Positions 36,457 to 45,937 are shown, numbered from the stretch's first letter. The stretch is DNA of 64,000 nt from Oligoflexus tunisiensis (GCF_001748245.1 NZ_BDFO01000001.1:622828-686827), one strand, 5' to 3'. Translations and numbers: made by a program. The notes: a model not told the origin generated them from the letters alone.

Positions 36457-37869
36457 TTATACGGAGCGAGCCAACTTCAGCTCGGCAAAGACCTGGGCAA
36501 AGGATTGATCATCCAACGTAAAGGTACGGACACTGTCTTCAATCCAAACCATGGCCGAGTCATCAATTTCATAAAGTCCATAACGATGGGGACCATCGTC
36601 GGGCAGGCGATCCTTCTGATTCCCCTCGATCTCCAAGGGAATCGACACTTCCATTCGCATCTGTAGTTTTAAAATGGTCTGCCAGCGGTGGGTGGGATGC
36701 CATTCAGGGTCCGATAGGGCCTTATAAATCGCATTCAGACGCCATATCCCCACGTCTTCACCGTCGGCAACGCGGCTTTCCGAAACGAACATGCAGGTAT
36801 CACCGGCCTTCACATAAGGACCCATGGCACGATGTAAATATTCGATGCGGTGTTCCGGTTTATGGTAAAGGTCATAACATTGCTTGGCCGAGAGTTTGAC
36901 GATCCAGTGGCGGCCGGAATTCGGGACTTCATCATCTTTATGGAGTCGCAAGAGAAGCTCCTGTGGGTAGTCGGTTGGCAAGCCTTGGGATTTCAGACGC
37001 GAACGCGCCTTTTCCAAATAATACTCGCTGCGTTTTCTGAGCTTGTCCGACATCGACTTACGCCCACCTTGCAGAAGAGTCGCCCCGATCATACACAGCA
37101 CATCAGGATCCTCCTCCTGGCTGCGACGATTCAGTTTCAGAAACTCTTCGAGAGCTGTGCGATTGCGATCGATCAGATAGGAGGTATAAGCGAAGTAGAA
37201 CTGATACTGGCTATTCAAGGGAAAGGCATCGCGCAGAAAGCGGGCGAACTGCCAGGCCTTGCGAAACTCCTTCGCACTGAATTCCTTATGAAAGCCAATC
37301 TCCGCATCCAAGGGGCATTCCCCGATGCGTTCCTGCAGGGTGGCCAGGACCTTGCGAGAGAAGGCGGAGTCCTGGTCACGAACGCCGAGCAAGGCGGCAC
37401 GCCGGAGCACAAAGTAATCCGTTGTGGTCTTGATCATGCCTTTGGCGACCTGCAGCTGATCCTCTTCCGAAAGATCAGCGCCGAGCACCAGGCTGAGTTC
37501 ACGGACATAGGGATCCGAGCTGTGGCGCTGGAGCTTGCGCTGCAGAATGCGGCCCGCTTCAAGTTCGCCCAATTCGTAATGAATGAGGCCCGTCAGCGCA
37601 TAGAGTCCGATCCAACTGGGATGCTGATAATTGATATTTCTTTGAATGTGCCGCTGCAGAATACGAAGACTGCTCTCATCCTGGTCTTCGGCCAGCGCTT
37701 CAATCCAGAGGCGGTAGTAGGGGTGAGGTTGCTGCGACTTTCCATCGGCAAGGCGCTCGCTGAGCAGGGAAAGTGCTCCCTCTTTCTCATTTTGCCAATA
37801 GAGCCGGAGGGCTTGCAGGTATTCCGGATCAGGACCTTGCATCCTGTTATTTTTCTGACTTTTAACCAT
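36457..37869 (-). CDS. TPR-like protein with C-terminal PUA/EVE-like domain
   Basis: The protein has 470 residues. AGGAGG precedes the ATG by 6 bases. No signal peptide, so cytoplasmic. Residues about 15-300 are helical repeats of TPR type. Residues about 321-416 (HWIVKLSAKQ, AGDTCMFVSESR, IWRLNAIYKALSDPEWHP, a Trp and then SIPLEIEG) follow the order of strands and signature positions of EVE/PUA-like folds, which bind modified bases in RNA or DNA; this is a reading of pattern, not an alignment. It is directly upstream of the 1057-residue membrane protein gene (9 bases apart), so the two products probably act together. Confidence 0.65.
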   Translation of the reverse strand: MVKSQKNNRMQGPDPEYLQALRLYWQNEKEGALSLLSERLADGKSQQPHPYYRLWIEALAEDQDESSLRILQRHIQRNINYQHPSWIGLYALTGLIHYELGELEAGRILQRKLQRHSSDPYVRELSLVLGADLSEEDQLQVAKGMIKTTTDYFVLRRAALLGVRDQDSAFSRKVLATLQERIGECPLDAEIGFHKEFSAKEFRKAWQFARFLRDAFPLNSQYQFYFAYTSYLIDRNRTALEEFLKLNRRSQEEDPDVLCMIGATLLQGGRKSMSDKLRKRSEYYLEKARSRLKSQGLPTDYPQELLLRLHKDDEVPNSGRHWIVKLSAKQCYDLYHKPEHRIEYLHRAMGPYVKAGDTCMFVSESRVADGEDVGIWRLNAIYKALSDPEWHPTHRWQTILKLQMRMEVSIPLEIEGNQKDRLPDDGPHRYGLYEIDDSAMVWIEDSVRTFTLDDQSFAQVFAELKLARSV

Positions 37870-38011
37870 CCAAACCTCCTGGGAACTGTCCTGCGCAATG
37901 CACGCAGAACCCGTATCGGACCAGGAGATTGGAACTTTAGCTTAACAGGGCGAAATATCTGACTAATTTTTGCCCAGGGCCGGGTTAAAATTGCCGAGCC
38001 CTTGAGCTTAC

Positions 38012-38299
38012 TTAGCTGGCAATCTGGGCGGCCGGGGTCTCTTTATTCATGAAAGGCATTTCCAGAACGCTGGCGAAATCAGGCTGGGTCATGGGCATGG
38101 CATGCAGTTCTTCCGAACGCTCGATCAAAAGATCGCGCAATTCCCGATAACAGCCTTCACAGATGGGTTGGCCGAAGGTTCTTTGTTCGACCTCGCCCCA
38201 CATCGTGAGAGCTGACCACGCATGTGAACTGAACTCACGTGAACGGCTTTTACGCGCCTCACAACAGACACTGCATGAATTGGTAACTGACTTACGCAT
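38012..38299 (-). CDS. Small protein with paired CxxC motifs
   Basis: The protein has 95 residues. CSVC near the N-terminus and CEGC at about residues 47-50 could form a treble-clef or zinc-ribbon site; a third Cys follows the first pair. The rest is polar with a helical middle. AGAAAGGAGAGG lies before the start. No recognised family. It stands alone between two larger genes of the same strand. Confidence 0.6.
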   Translation of the reverse strand: MRKSVTNSCSVCCEARKSRSREFSSHAWSALTMWGEVEQRTFGQPICEGCYRELRDLLIERSEELHAMPMTQPDFASVLEMPFMNKETPAAQIAS

Positions 38300-38634
38300 G
38301 CGCCCCTCTCCTTTCTGAATAGCAGAGAATAATAACCGACTGTTCCATCACCAGTATGGGACTGATGATACCAGGCTCTGACGAACCCAGACATGGACCA
38401 CAGTCTGGAGGTGCGAATGCCTCAAGGTGCTGGGCTACATGCGCTAAGCCGCATCAGAATTTTATAGATATGTGTTGTGCTCGTGCTTCATTTTCCACAT
38501 CCCGTATTCGGTGTCAACAAAAATTGTTTCGAGATGCGAGAGTTTCATGCAGAGATTTCGTTGGGATAAACACGAAAAATGAAGGGGGGAGGATGAGGGT
38601 ATAAGGCCTTGTGGAACACAAGGCCCAGGCCTGT
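38300..38634. other. Intergenic region, no gene seen
   Basis: 335 bases. It carries the promoter region for the CxxC gene: a perfect TTGACA on the minus strand at 38512-38517 (no good -10 at 17) and an AT-rich TATAAAATT further on. At 38605-38625 a 9-bp hairpin GGCCTTGTG/CACAAGGCC follows the TPR gene stop and is read into TTAT on the minus strand, a weak terminator. Confidence 0.45.
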
Positions 38635-40944
38635 TCAGTTGATCCCGCGGTAGGGCTCCTTATCGAAGTAATACCGCATGATTTCCTGCTTGATATTGTG
38701 GAAACGTAAATTTTCAATGCGATGGGTCAGGAGCGGTTTCCAGACTTCATTGGCCTGTTGCCAGGCGCCGTTGCGATATTTCACCAAACCACGGAGATAA
38801 ATCACCTCAGGATCCTTATCACCTTCGTTGTCTTCCAGATACACTTCGGCCTGCCGCACTTTACCCAGTTTCAGGAGTCCATGGGCCAGCACCCGGAGCG
38901 GCCGCTTATCGTGGGTCAGTCCCAGATCCAAAGCGAGTTTTGCGTATTCCACGGCCTTTTCGAGCTGCACCCCTCGCCAGATATAACAGTCGGCCTGTTC
39001 AAGGTAGGCCTTGGCTCTTTGTTTATCTTTGAGAGAGGGAATCATGAGCATCTGATCAAACCATACGCTGGCCGTCTCGAGTTGCCAGAGTTCCTTGAAC
39101 AGAACACCCAGCGACCAGTAGATTTCCGGACTATCAAAATTGGTATTGAGCAATTTCAAAAGGTCGTAAATCGCCTGGCGGGCATCATACGCTGAGGCAG
39201 CCTGCACGAGGCGCATCAGGACCAGATCCTGGCCGTCTCCATAGAGGAAACGCAGCTTTTCCCGGGCATAGACCAATGCGATCTGCCTGGTTCCTGCCAG
39301 GGCGCGGGTCTTGGCATCATACTCCTGCCAATTCAATTCCGATTCGTCACTCTCGGCGAGTTTCTTCAAGGTGGAATCGGTGACATCGAATTCCACCTTG
39401 CCATGGGCCAGCTCGGACAGGTTTCGGACCTGCAGCACCAGATAAGCGATATTCCAGGGGTCACGTTGCAAAACCTGATGCAGCTGATCCAGACTGTTTT
39501 GAAACTGGCCCTTGCGGAACTCATAGTTGGCGTGAAGCCAGTGCAGTTCGCAGAGTTCCTCCTCACTCATCCGATCGTTGCGGTTGACGTTTTCAAGGAT
39601 GCGTTTGGCCTGATCAGGATCACCAAACTGCATGATGAAAGCCGCATATTTCAGAGTCGTGATACGGCTCTGGGAGTCGAGCTCATACATGCGATGGAAA
39701 TGCTTCACCGCCTTGTCCTTGTTGCCAAGGCGCAGGTAAACTTCCGCCATGTGCCCCTGGACATCAGGATCCTCGGGAAATTTTGCCACCAGGGAATGGA
39801 GCAAACTGAGAAGTTCCACCTTGTCGGACGGTGAATCGAGCAGTTTTTTCAAACGCTCCTTGTTGATCAGATAGTCTTCGACATTGACCTTGGCCAGTCG
39901 CAGTTTGGAGACAAGCAGGCAAAAACGAATTTCCGGTTGATCGGGATGGGCGCGGTAGGCTTCCTGGAAGAGCTCATGAGCCAGCTCCACTTCCCCCATC
40001 GACAGGAACTGTCCGCCGATTTTTTGAATGACTTCCGGGCTGGCAGCTTCGGCCTTCAGGATTTTGCGATACATATCGAGCGAAAGATTGAATTCGCTGA
40101 ACTCCTCAAGAACCTTGGCCGAGAAATAGAGGACGCCTTCGGACAGCATCTGATCTTCGAGGATGCGATGCGCCACGAGACGGGCCTGGGAACGGCGCTG
40201 CTCGGCGAGTGCGGAATCGCCACGCAGATCAGCGACCCGGGCTGTGGCCAGGCGTTCAAAGAGCTGAATTTCAGGCGGGCAGATGCCCTTGTTTTCCATC
40301 CACCATTCGGAAAGAGTTTGAATGGCCATCTCAGCCGCATCAAAGTCATTGCGATCCATAAATTCATTCGACAGACGGCGATGGGTATCAAAGTTCCCAT
40401 AGACGTTGTAAGGGGCCATCTCTTCAAAGAGGAAGAAATACTGGTCGCCTTTTTTATCATCATGGGCCTGATAACAGATCTGACTCAGACCAAAGTATCC
40501 GGGATACCAGTTCGGATCGAGGTTCACGCACTGCTCGTAGTTGAAACGGCTGCGTTCCAGGTTATTCTCGATTTCCATGCAGAAGCCAATGCCATAGTAA
40601 ATGGCAGGATGCGGGCCGATGGTGCGCAGGAGCGCCTGCAATCGGATCAGGGCTTCCTTATTTTCAATGAATTCGCCGTGCTGTTCGACAAAGATGAGCG
40701 CAATGCGCCAGGTCACGTTCTCAGGCTCCTTTTCCAGAGCCTCTTCGTAGACCTTGCGCAGATGAGCAAGGGTGTCGAGTTTGGTAGCGAGCTCGACCCG
40801 CCGCAGGTGCAGGAGGAGATCATCGCGCCAGGCCTCGCTGTTCACGAGATCTTCGATCATTCGCTCGGCCTTATCGTAAGCCTTCACAAATATATACTTG
40901 TTGGCTTCGTCGAGCTGGGGATTACTGGAATGCGATGGCGTCAT
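38635..40944 (-). CDS. Large cytoplasmic TPR protein
   Basis: The protein has 769 residues and no signal peptide or membrane helix. TPR-like helix pairs run through most of the length (for example YFGLSQICYQAHDDKKGDQY, GHMAEVYLRLGNKDKAVKHF, YLRGLVKYRNGAWQQANEVW). No enzymatic domain. It shares the repeat type and gene neighbourhood with the TPR-EVE protein. Probably a scaffold; partners unknown. Confidence 0.75.
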   Translation of the reverse strand: MTPSHSSNPQLDEANKYIFVKAYDKAERMIEDLVNSEAWRDDLLLHLRRVELATKLDTLAHLRKVYEEALEKEPENVTWRIALIFVEQHGEFIENKEALIRLQALLRTIGPHPAIYYGIGFCMEIENNLERSRFNYEQCVNLDPNWYPGYFGLSQICYQAHDDKKGDQYFFLFEEMAPYNVYGNFDTHRRLSNEFMDRNDFDAAEMAIQTLSEWWMENKGICPPEIQLFERLATARVADLRGDSALAEQRRSQARLVAHRILEDQMLSEGVLYFSAKVLEEFSEFNLSLDMYRKILKAEAASPEVIQKIGGQFLSMGEVELAHELFQEAYRAHPDQPEIRFCLLVSKLRLAKVNVEDYLINKERLKKLLDSPSDKVELLSLLHSLVAKFPEDPDVQGHMAEVYLRLGNKDKAVKHFHRMYELDSQSRITTLKYAAFIMQFGDPDQAKRILENVNRNDRMSEEELCELHWLHANYEFRKGQFQNSLDQLHQVLQRDPWNIAYLVLQVRNLSELAHGKVEFDVTDSTLKKLAESDESELNWQEYDAKTRALAGTRQIALVYAREKLRFLYGDGQDLVLMRLVQAASAYDARQAIYDLLKLLNTNFDSPEIYWSLGVLFKELWQLETASVWFDQMLMIPSLKDKQRAKAYLEQADCYIWRGVQLEKAVEYAKLALDLGLTHDKRPLRVLAHGLLKLGKVRQAEVYLEDNEGDKDPEVIYLRGLVKYRNGAWQQANEVWKPLLTHRIENLRFHNIKQEIMRYYFDKEPYRGIN

Positions 40945-41138
40945 ACGGCTTACCTCACCCGCTTTCCAGGCTTATCGACTGCGGTTTTTGAAACTAAAAC
41001 AGGCCGGACCAAATGGTCTTTACCATTGCGGCAAGATTCGTCAGGCGTCCAGACGTTTCAAGGACTTGGCAGTCCCTTTTCAAGGGAATTTCTGCCAAAA
41101 CAGCAGGAAAAGGAAAAATTTTTGCGGGGCTTTCGCTT

Positions 41139-41852
41139 TTACGAAAAGACGAGGCGCAGAGTTTTGCGGTGCAGGATGATCCGAATGAGGAGCAGAAGGA
41201 GCCAAAGTCCGGAGACAATCCAGGCGCCTTTTACCGGCAGAATCGTCCGCTCCAGGAGCACGAGCACGGCCCAGCCGATCACGAAGCGGCCGAGGCGTCG
41301 CCGTACCGTGGTGTCCGAACCAAAGAGGCCGCTGCGCCAGGAAAAAGGCGCGGCTGTCGCCTCACGGCGATAGGGAAAAATCGTGGGGACCAGAGCCGGA
41401 ACAAATTTTCCGTAACGGAAGGCTGCAAGATTTTGCCGACGCCGCTGCGCTTCCTCATGCGAAAGATCAAAGGTATAGAGCAGGGGCAGGATGCCCAGAC
41501 TGAAGAGAAGTCCCGGGAAGGAGCGGGCTCCCAGACTGAAGCCGATGGCCAGGAGCCAGAGGCTGAGACGCAAAGGATGCCGCACAAAGCGAAAAGGTCC
41601 GATGACCGCATGCTCCTGCGCGTGGCTGGTGTAACCCTGCACCCAGAAGAGCAGAATCAACGCACAGCCCGAAATCGTGCCCCCAATCCAGAGCGAACGT
41701 TGATCGGGAAAGGCCGCAAGCAGCGTGATCATGAGAATCAAATCTTCGATGCAAAGGAAAGGCAGAGCCCTGCCTAAACGCTGCTGGGCGCGGAGGATGC
41801 GTTCGCGGAAGGAGGCACTGAAGGACGCCAGCGTTTGTAATTCCATAGCCAC
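41139..41852 (-). CDS. Membrane protein of the isoprenylcysteine methyltransferase-like (ICMT/PEMT) type
   Basis: The protein has 237 residues; start is a GTG at 41852 (an ATG two codons later is equally possible). About six membrane helices. The stretch GPFRFVRHPLRLSLWLLAIG is the RHP-containing SAM-binding signature of ICMT and phospholipid methyltransferases, followed by EEAQRRRQNLAAFRYGKFVP. It begins 79 bases inside the 3' end of the acyltransferase gene, so translation is coupled. A lipid or small-molecule methyl transfer role is likely; substrate unknown. Confidence 0.72.
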   Translation of the reverse strand: MAMELQTLASFSASFRERILRAQQRLGRALPFLCIEDLILMITLLAAFPDQRSLWIGGTISGCALILLFWVQGYTSHAQEHAVIGPFRFVRHPLRLSLWLLAIGFSLGARSFPGLLFSLGILPLLYTFDLSHEEAQRRRQNLAAFRYGKFVPALVPTIFPYRREATAAPFSWRSGLFGSDTTVRRRLGRFVIGWAVLVLLERTILPVKGAWIVSGLWLLLLLIRIILHRKTLRLVFS

Positions 41853-42697
41853 TGCTCAGGGTAGAGGCGGATCACGGTTTCGATGGAGGTCGCCATTTTT
41901 TGCGTCAGCTCAATTTCATCGGTCAGACCATGATCAGCAGGAACAATCAGCTTCTGCATTATTCTATATTGCAGGAGCCCGGTCCGCATACAAAAAACCG
42001 CGAGGATCGGGGAACCCAGTCGAATCGAAAGTTTGGCCGGACCGCTGACAAATTCGGTGGGCTGCTCAAAAAACTGAACCCGGGGCCCCACCCGTCCCTC
42101 CGGTTTCTGGTCCATCACAAAGCCAAGGCATTCGCCAGCTTTGAGAATTTTCAGCATATCCTTCAGAAGATTTTTGCTGTCCGTCCACAAAACGGCCGTA
42201 TTCATGCGCTGCCGGAGATCATCCAGAATGCGGGTCAGCTCCGGGAGTTTGGACGGTTTGGCGAGGGCATTGAAACGGCGCCCGCTGGCCTTGGCCGTGT
42301 AACGCGCGACAAACTCCCAGTTGCCAAGGTGTGCGGTCACGATAATAAGACCCTTGCCCGCGGCCATCAGTTCGTGTGTGGTCCGGGCCAGTTCCTCGAG
42401 GCCTTCCACCTGGACCGGATCCTCTTTGGAGAAATTGGCCCGCAAGGTTTCCATCAGCACGCACCATTGCGAGCGAAAGACCTGCTGCTGAAAGGAATGG
42501 GAGAAGGAGCTGTGGCCCGGCAGACCATAAACGCGCTGCACATTGCTCACGATGAGGTTGCGATCCCGTTTCAAAAGTTTTGGCGCCAGGATTCCCACAC
42601 CGTTCGCGAGCCAGGGAATCCAGCCTGGAGGGACGGAAGCGACGATACGCAGCACCGCTTTCAGGAAAACGGTGATCAGCCGGGAACGAACACTCAC
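41774..42697 (-). CDS. LpxL/HtrB-type lysophospholipid acyltransferase
   Basis: The protein has 307 residues. One N-terminal membrane-anchoring helix, then the HX4E catalytic motif in TAHLGNWE and the later MDQKPEG segment. Family members add secondary acyl chains to Kdo2-lipid A at the inner membrane. The start overlaps the lipA stop by four bases (ATGA). Being co-transcribed with lipoate synthesis, both drawing on acyl-ACP, is noteworthy. Confidence 0.9.
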   Translation of the reverse strand: MSVRSRLITVFLKAVLRIVASVPPGWIPWLANGVGILAPKLLKRDRNLIVSNVQRVYGLPGHSSFSHSFQQQVFRSQWCVLMETLRANFSKEDPVQVEGLEELARTTHELMAAGKGLIIVTAHLGNWEFVARYTAKASGRRFNALAKPSKLPELTRILDDLRQRMNTAVLWTDSKNLLKDMLKILKAGECLGFVMDQKPEGRVGPRVQFFEQPTEFVSGPAKLSIRLGSPILAVFCMRTGLLQYRIMQKLIVPADHGLTDEIELTQKMATSIETVIRLYPEQWLWNYKRWRPSVPPSANASSAPSSV

Positions 42698-43620
42698 GCG
42701 CGCTCCGCTCTTTTTTGCAGAGCCTTGGCATAGAATTCACTGGCGCGATAGGACGAGCGCACCAGCGGGCCCGAGGCACAGGAAAGAAAGCCCAACTCAT
42801 CGGCGATGGCAGCGAGTTCATCAAATCGTTGGGGTTCCACGAATTCCTTGATGGAAAGATGCTTCTTCGAAGGGCGCATGTACTGACCGATCGTGATGAA
42901 GTCCACCTGATGTTCACGCAGATCCTTGAGAGCCTGCACGACTTCATCCATGGTTTCACCGAGGCCGAGCATCAGGGCGCTCTTGGTGAACACAGGATAA
43001 TCCGCCAGTTCCTTGACCCGGGCCAGAACCTGCAGCGACTGTCGATAGGACGCGCGGGCATCCCGCACTCTTGGGGTCAGACGCTCCACCGTTTCGATGT
43101 TGTGCGCGAAAACTTCCATTTTCGAACTCAGCACGACCTCAAGGGAACTGTCCCGCCCCTGGAAATCCCCGCCCAGAAATTCAAGCAGCGTTGCGGGTGA
43201 CTTGTCGCGGATGGCATCGAACACCGATTTGATATGCGCCGCCCCACCATCCGGCAGATCATCACGGTCAACCATGGTCAGAACAGCATATTTCAGCCGC
43301 ATCATGGCGACACTTTGAGCCGTCTTTTCCCCTTCATGTGGATCAAGCCAGCCATTGGGATTGCCCGTCTTGACATTGCAAAAACGGCAGCCGCGGGTGC
43401 AGGTGTCACCGAGGATCATGAAGGTTGCGGTATTGGTCGCCCAGCATTCATTGATATTCGGGCATTTGGCTTCTTCGCAGACCGTATAGAGGTTTTTCGA
43501 GCGCAGATCGCGCTTGATGTCGAAGAATATATCCCCCGTCGGGATCTTTGTTTTCAGCCATTCCGGCTTATTAATATGCAAGGGCGCTGGCTTTTGCACA
43601 GCATCAGCATTGTCAGTCAC
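42694..43620 (-). CDS. lipA: Lipoyl synthase
   Basis: The protein has 308 residues from the GTG at 43620, preceded by AAGGGG; a frame running 108 bases further upstream is longer than the family. Radical-SAM enzyme that inserts two sulfurs into protein-bound octanoyl groups. Both cluster motifs are present: CEEAKCPNINEC (auxiliary cluster, sacrificed as sulfur source) and CTRGCRFC (SAM cluster). The RSSYRASEFY segment near the C-terminus holds the third auxiliary-cluster ligand region. First gene of the lipA-acyltransferase-ICMT operon; lipB is not adjacent. Confidence 0.97.
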   Translation of the reverse strand: MTDNADAVQKPAPLHINKPEWLKTKIPTGDIFFDIKRDLRSKNLYTVCEEAKCPNINECWATNTATFMILGDTCTRGCRFCNVKTGNPNGWLDPHEGEKTAQSVAMMRLKYAVLTMVDRDDLPDGGAAHIKSVFDAIRDKSPATLLEFLGGDFQGRDSSLEVVLSSKMEVFAHNIETVERLTPRVRDARASYRQSLQVLARVKELADYPVFTKSALMLGLGETMDEVVQALKDLREHQVDFITIGQYMRPSKKHLSIKEFVEPQRFDELAAIADELGFLSCASGPLVRSSYRASEFYAKALQKRAERA

Positions 43621-43777
43621 GGCATAACCCCTTGATCGATGGGCTGCGGGCAGCGTTGGCACGAACAGCCGCACATTAACATTGAAGACCCGCGATTGCC
43701 AGAGGAGGATGGTCGCCTTTTGGCTCATTCCATGTTAGAAGCTGTCCTCCCTGGTATTATCAAAGAGGATCTGTTTT

Positions 43778-45031
43778 ATGGCAAAAATTTCCCGTCCCAC
43801 AAGTCCGGATACGTTGCTGACCAGCAGGCGCAGCTATTCCATCTGGGCTGCTACGGTGGCCAGCCTTGCCAAGACTCCTCGCAACCTGGACCGTCCGCGC
43901 AAGGACGTTTCCGATCTGGATCTCGCCGCGGCTGTGATTCCCGAAATGCGTCGGGAACTCATTGAGCTTTGGGAAGCCTTTACGCTCAATCGGGCTGAAG
44001 TCTCACGTTACCTGATGGATCCCAAAAAGGAAGCGTTGACCTATCTTCTCGGTTTTCATCTCGCGAACCTTGCGCGTACGCAGGGCATGCTCAGGCGCGT
44101 CGAACATCGCATGGGTCTCATCAGCTGGCTGCGCGAGCAGAACCGGCCTCTTCATATCGAGGATCTGGGCTGCGGCACCGGTGCTTTGACGTTTGCGACT
44201 CTGGATCTTTTGTTCCGCGAGGAAAAGAAGCTCCCCTGTTCCGTTGAACTGGTCGATAAATCCAAGGCCTTTCTCGACGCCGCGGCGCATGGCCTGCAGC
44301 AGCTCGATCCCGCAGCGACGCTTGTCACACGGCAGCAACGTCTGGATGAGTATCTGGAGCGCGAACGCGGCAAGGCTGATGAAGCGAACGAAAATATCGT
44401 CTGGCATCAGCTCGGTTATGTCTGGAATGAAATCGCGCACAGCCCCAAGACGTCTCAGGCCATGCTGCGGCATCTAGGGCAGGGTCTCAAGCAGGGTCGG
44501 CGGCTGATCACCTTGATTGAACCCGCGACGCAGGATTTGGCGCGCGCCGCGCAACAGCTTCGCGACGAACTTTGCGCCATGGGCTATCAGGCGCTTTACC
44601 CGTGCCCGCATAGCGCCAACTGTCCGATGCTCGAACGCGCACGTGACTGGTGCTATAGCGAATGGGAATGGCAGCAGCCACCGCTTATGCCCAAGATCGA
44701 TCGCATTCTGGGTATTGATCGGCACCGTCTGGGCGCTTCCGCCTATGTGTTTGTGAGTCCTGATATCGCGATGGCCTTGCGGACCTTGAAGAATACCGAA
44801 GGTCCGGACGCTGTGGTTGTCGGTCGACCTTTGGATGAAAAAGCCGCTCGCGGGTCACGCAAGTTCAATTATCTTCTGTGCACGGATGAGGGGCTGATCA
44901 AGGAACCGGTAGATGCCGGTCCCGAGCGTTTGCGTGGTGTGGTTTGGAAGCGGATGGAAAAACCGAAGGTGACGCCGGTCACGGCGCAAAAATCAAAGGC
45001 TGTCCGCAAGCCGCAGAAAACCCGCAAATGA
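43778..45031 (+). CDS. Rsm22-like ribosomal small-subunit methyltransferase family protein
   Basis: The protein has 417 residues. SAM-binding motif IEDLGCGTGAL (about 125-135), IEPATQDLARAAQQLRD, then the family signature PCPHSANCPMLERARDWCYS, whose cysteines are thought to bind a metal or Fe-S cluster. Rsm22/METTL17 proteins act on small-subunit ribosome assembly, mainly in mitochondria, with scattered bacterial members. The C-terminal tail is Lys-rich. Its 3' end overlaps the convergent pseudouridine synthase gene by 39 bases. Confidence 0.85.
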   Translation: MAKISRPTSPDTLLTSRRSYSIWAATVASLAKTPRNLDRPRKDVSDLDLAAAVIPEMRRELIELWEAFTLNRAEVSRYLMDPKKEALTYLLGFHLANLARTQGMLRRVEHRMGLISWLREQNRPLHIEDLGCGTGALTFATLDLLFREEKKLPCSVELVDKSKAFLDAAAHGLQQLDPAATLVTRQQRLDEYLERERGKADEANENIVWHQLGYVWNEIAHSPKTSQAMLRHLGQGLKQGRRLITLIEPATQDLARAAQQLRDELCAMGYQALYPCPHSANCPMLERARDWCYSEWEWQQPPLMPKIDRILGIDRHRLGASAYVFVSPDIAMALRTLKNTEGPDAVVVGRPLDEKAARGSRKFNYLLCTDEGLIKEPVDAGPERLRGVVWKRMEKPKVTPVTAQKSKAVRKPQKTRK

Positions 45032-45937
45032 TTCCGGATAGGGTGCGGTCACTTCCACAGGGGCCGCATCCAGAGTCGGTTGAAAACGAATGCTGGCCGC
45101 ATGCAACAGTTGATGCGAGGCGGCCTGCAGGAGTTCATCCGGCAGCTGATGGCGTTTGCCTTCCCCATAGACCTTGTCACCAATAATGGGATGACCGGCT
45201 TCATCGAGATGCACGCGGATCTGATGACTGCGTCCGGTAATGGGTCGGCAGTTGACCAGGGACACGCGCAGGTTCGGGTAGGCCTTGATCACTTCAAAAT
45301 GGGTTTGCGAGGAGCGACCGCCCGATTTCACCACCTTGACCTTGCCGGTATTGGGTTGAATCGCGCTCAGCATGCATTTCACTTCAAAAGACTTTTCGAT
45401 CACACCCCAGACCAGGGCATGATAGGTCTTTTGAATGGAATGCTGACGGAACTGATCGGTGAGAAAGGTCATCTTATCCTTATTGGTCGCGATGACGAGG
45501 GCACCGGTCGTGTCCTTGTCCAGACGATGGACCAGCTGCAGATCCATCTTCTTATGTCCCATTTCCCCGAGCAGTTTATCGAGCAAGGGAATCACATGCA
45601 GCACAGCCTGATCCCGGGTGGCCTGGGAAGGCAGACCCGCAGGCTTGTTGATGATGATGATATCGTGTTCGAAGTAAAGAATGTCCTCGGGCTTCAGGCT
45701 CAAGGCTTCCTTTTTACCGGGCTCGAAAAGTTTTTCGTTGTATTCGACATCGATGCGATCGCCCTTGCCCACGGTTTTCGAGGCAATGCGGACGCGCTTT
45801 TTATTCACATAGGCGCCACCCATATCGACAATGGCTTTGGCACGGCGGCGGGAAAGACCAGGGATCGACTCGGAAATGGCTGCATCAAGACGCATGCCGT
45901 TCAAACGGTAACTGACCTGAATGGAATGCCTTTCCAT
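44993..45937 (-). CDS. RluA-family pseudouridine synthase
   Basis: The protein has 314 residues from the ATG at 45937, with AAGGAG 10 bases before; 51 bases of open frame upstream are not needed. N-terminal S4 RNA-binding domain (about 10-70, with RRRAKAIVDMGGAYVNKK). Catalytic domain with the aspartate in HRLDKDTTGALV and the PITGRSHQIRVHL motif. It isomerises uridines in 23S rRNA or tRNA; which position cannot be told. Confidence 0.93.
   Translation of the reverse strand: MERHSIQVSYRLNGMRLDAAISESIPGLSRRRAKAIVDMGGAYVNKKRVRIASKTVGKGDRIDVEYNEKLFEPGKKEALSLKPEDILYFEHDIIIINKPAGLPSQATRDQAVLHVIPLLDKLLGEMGHKKMDLQLVHRLDKDTTGALVIATNKDKMTFLTDQFRQHSIQKTYHALVWGVIEKSFEVKCMLSAIQPNTGKVKVVKSGGRSSQTHFEVIKAYPNLRVSLVNCRPITGRSHQIRVHLDEAGHPIIGDKVYGEGKRHQLPDELLQAASHQLLHAASIRFQPTLDAAPVEVTAPYPESFAGFLRLADSL

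Noticed and set aside
38356-38604. 82-codon open frame in the gap before the large TPR gene
   Set aside because: No ribosome site, no domain, and composition unlike neighbouring genes; treated as intergenic.
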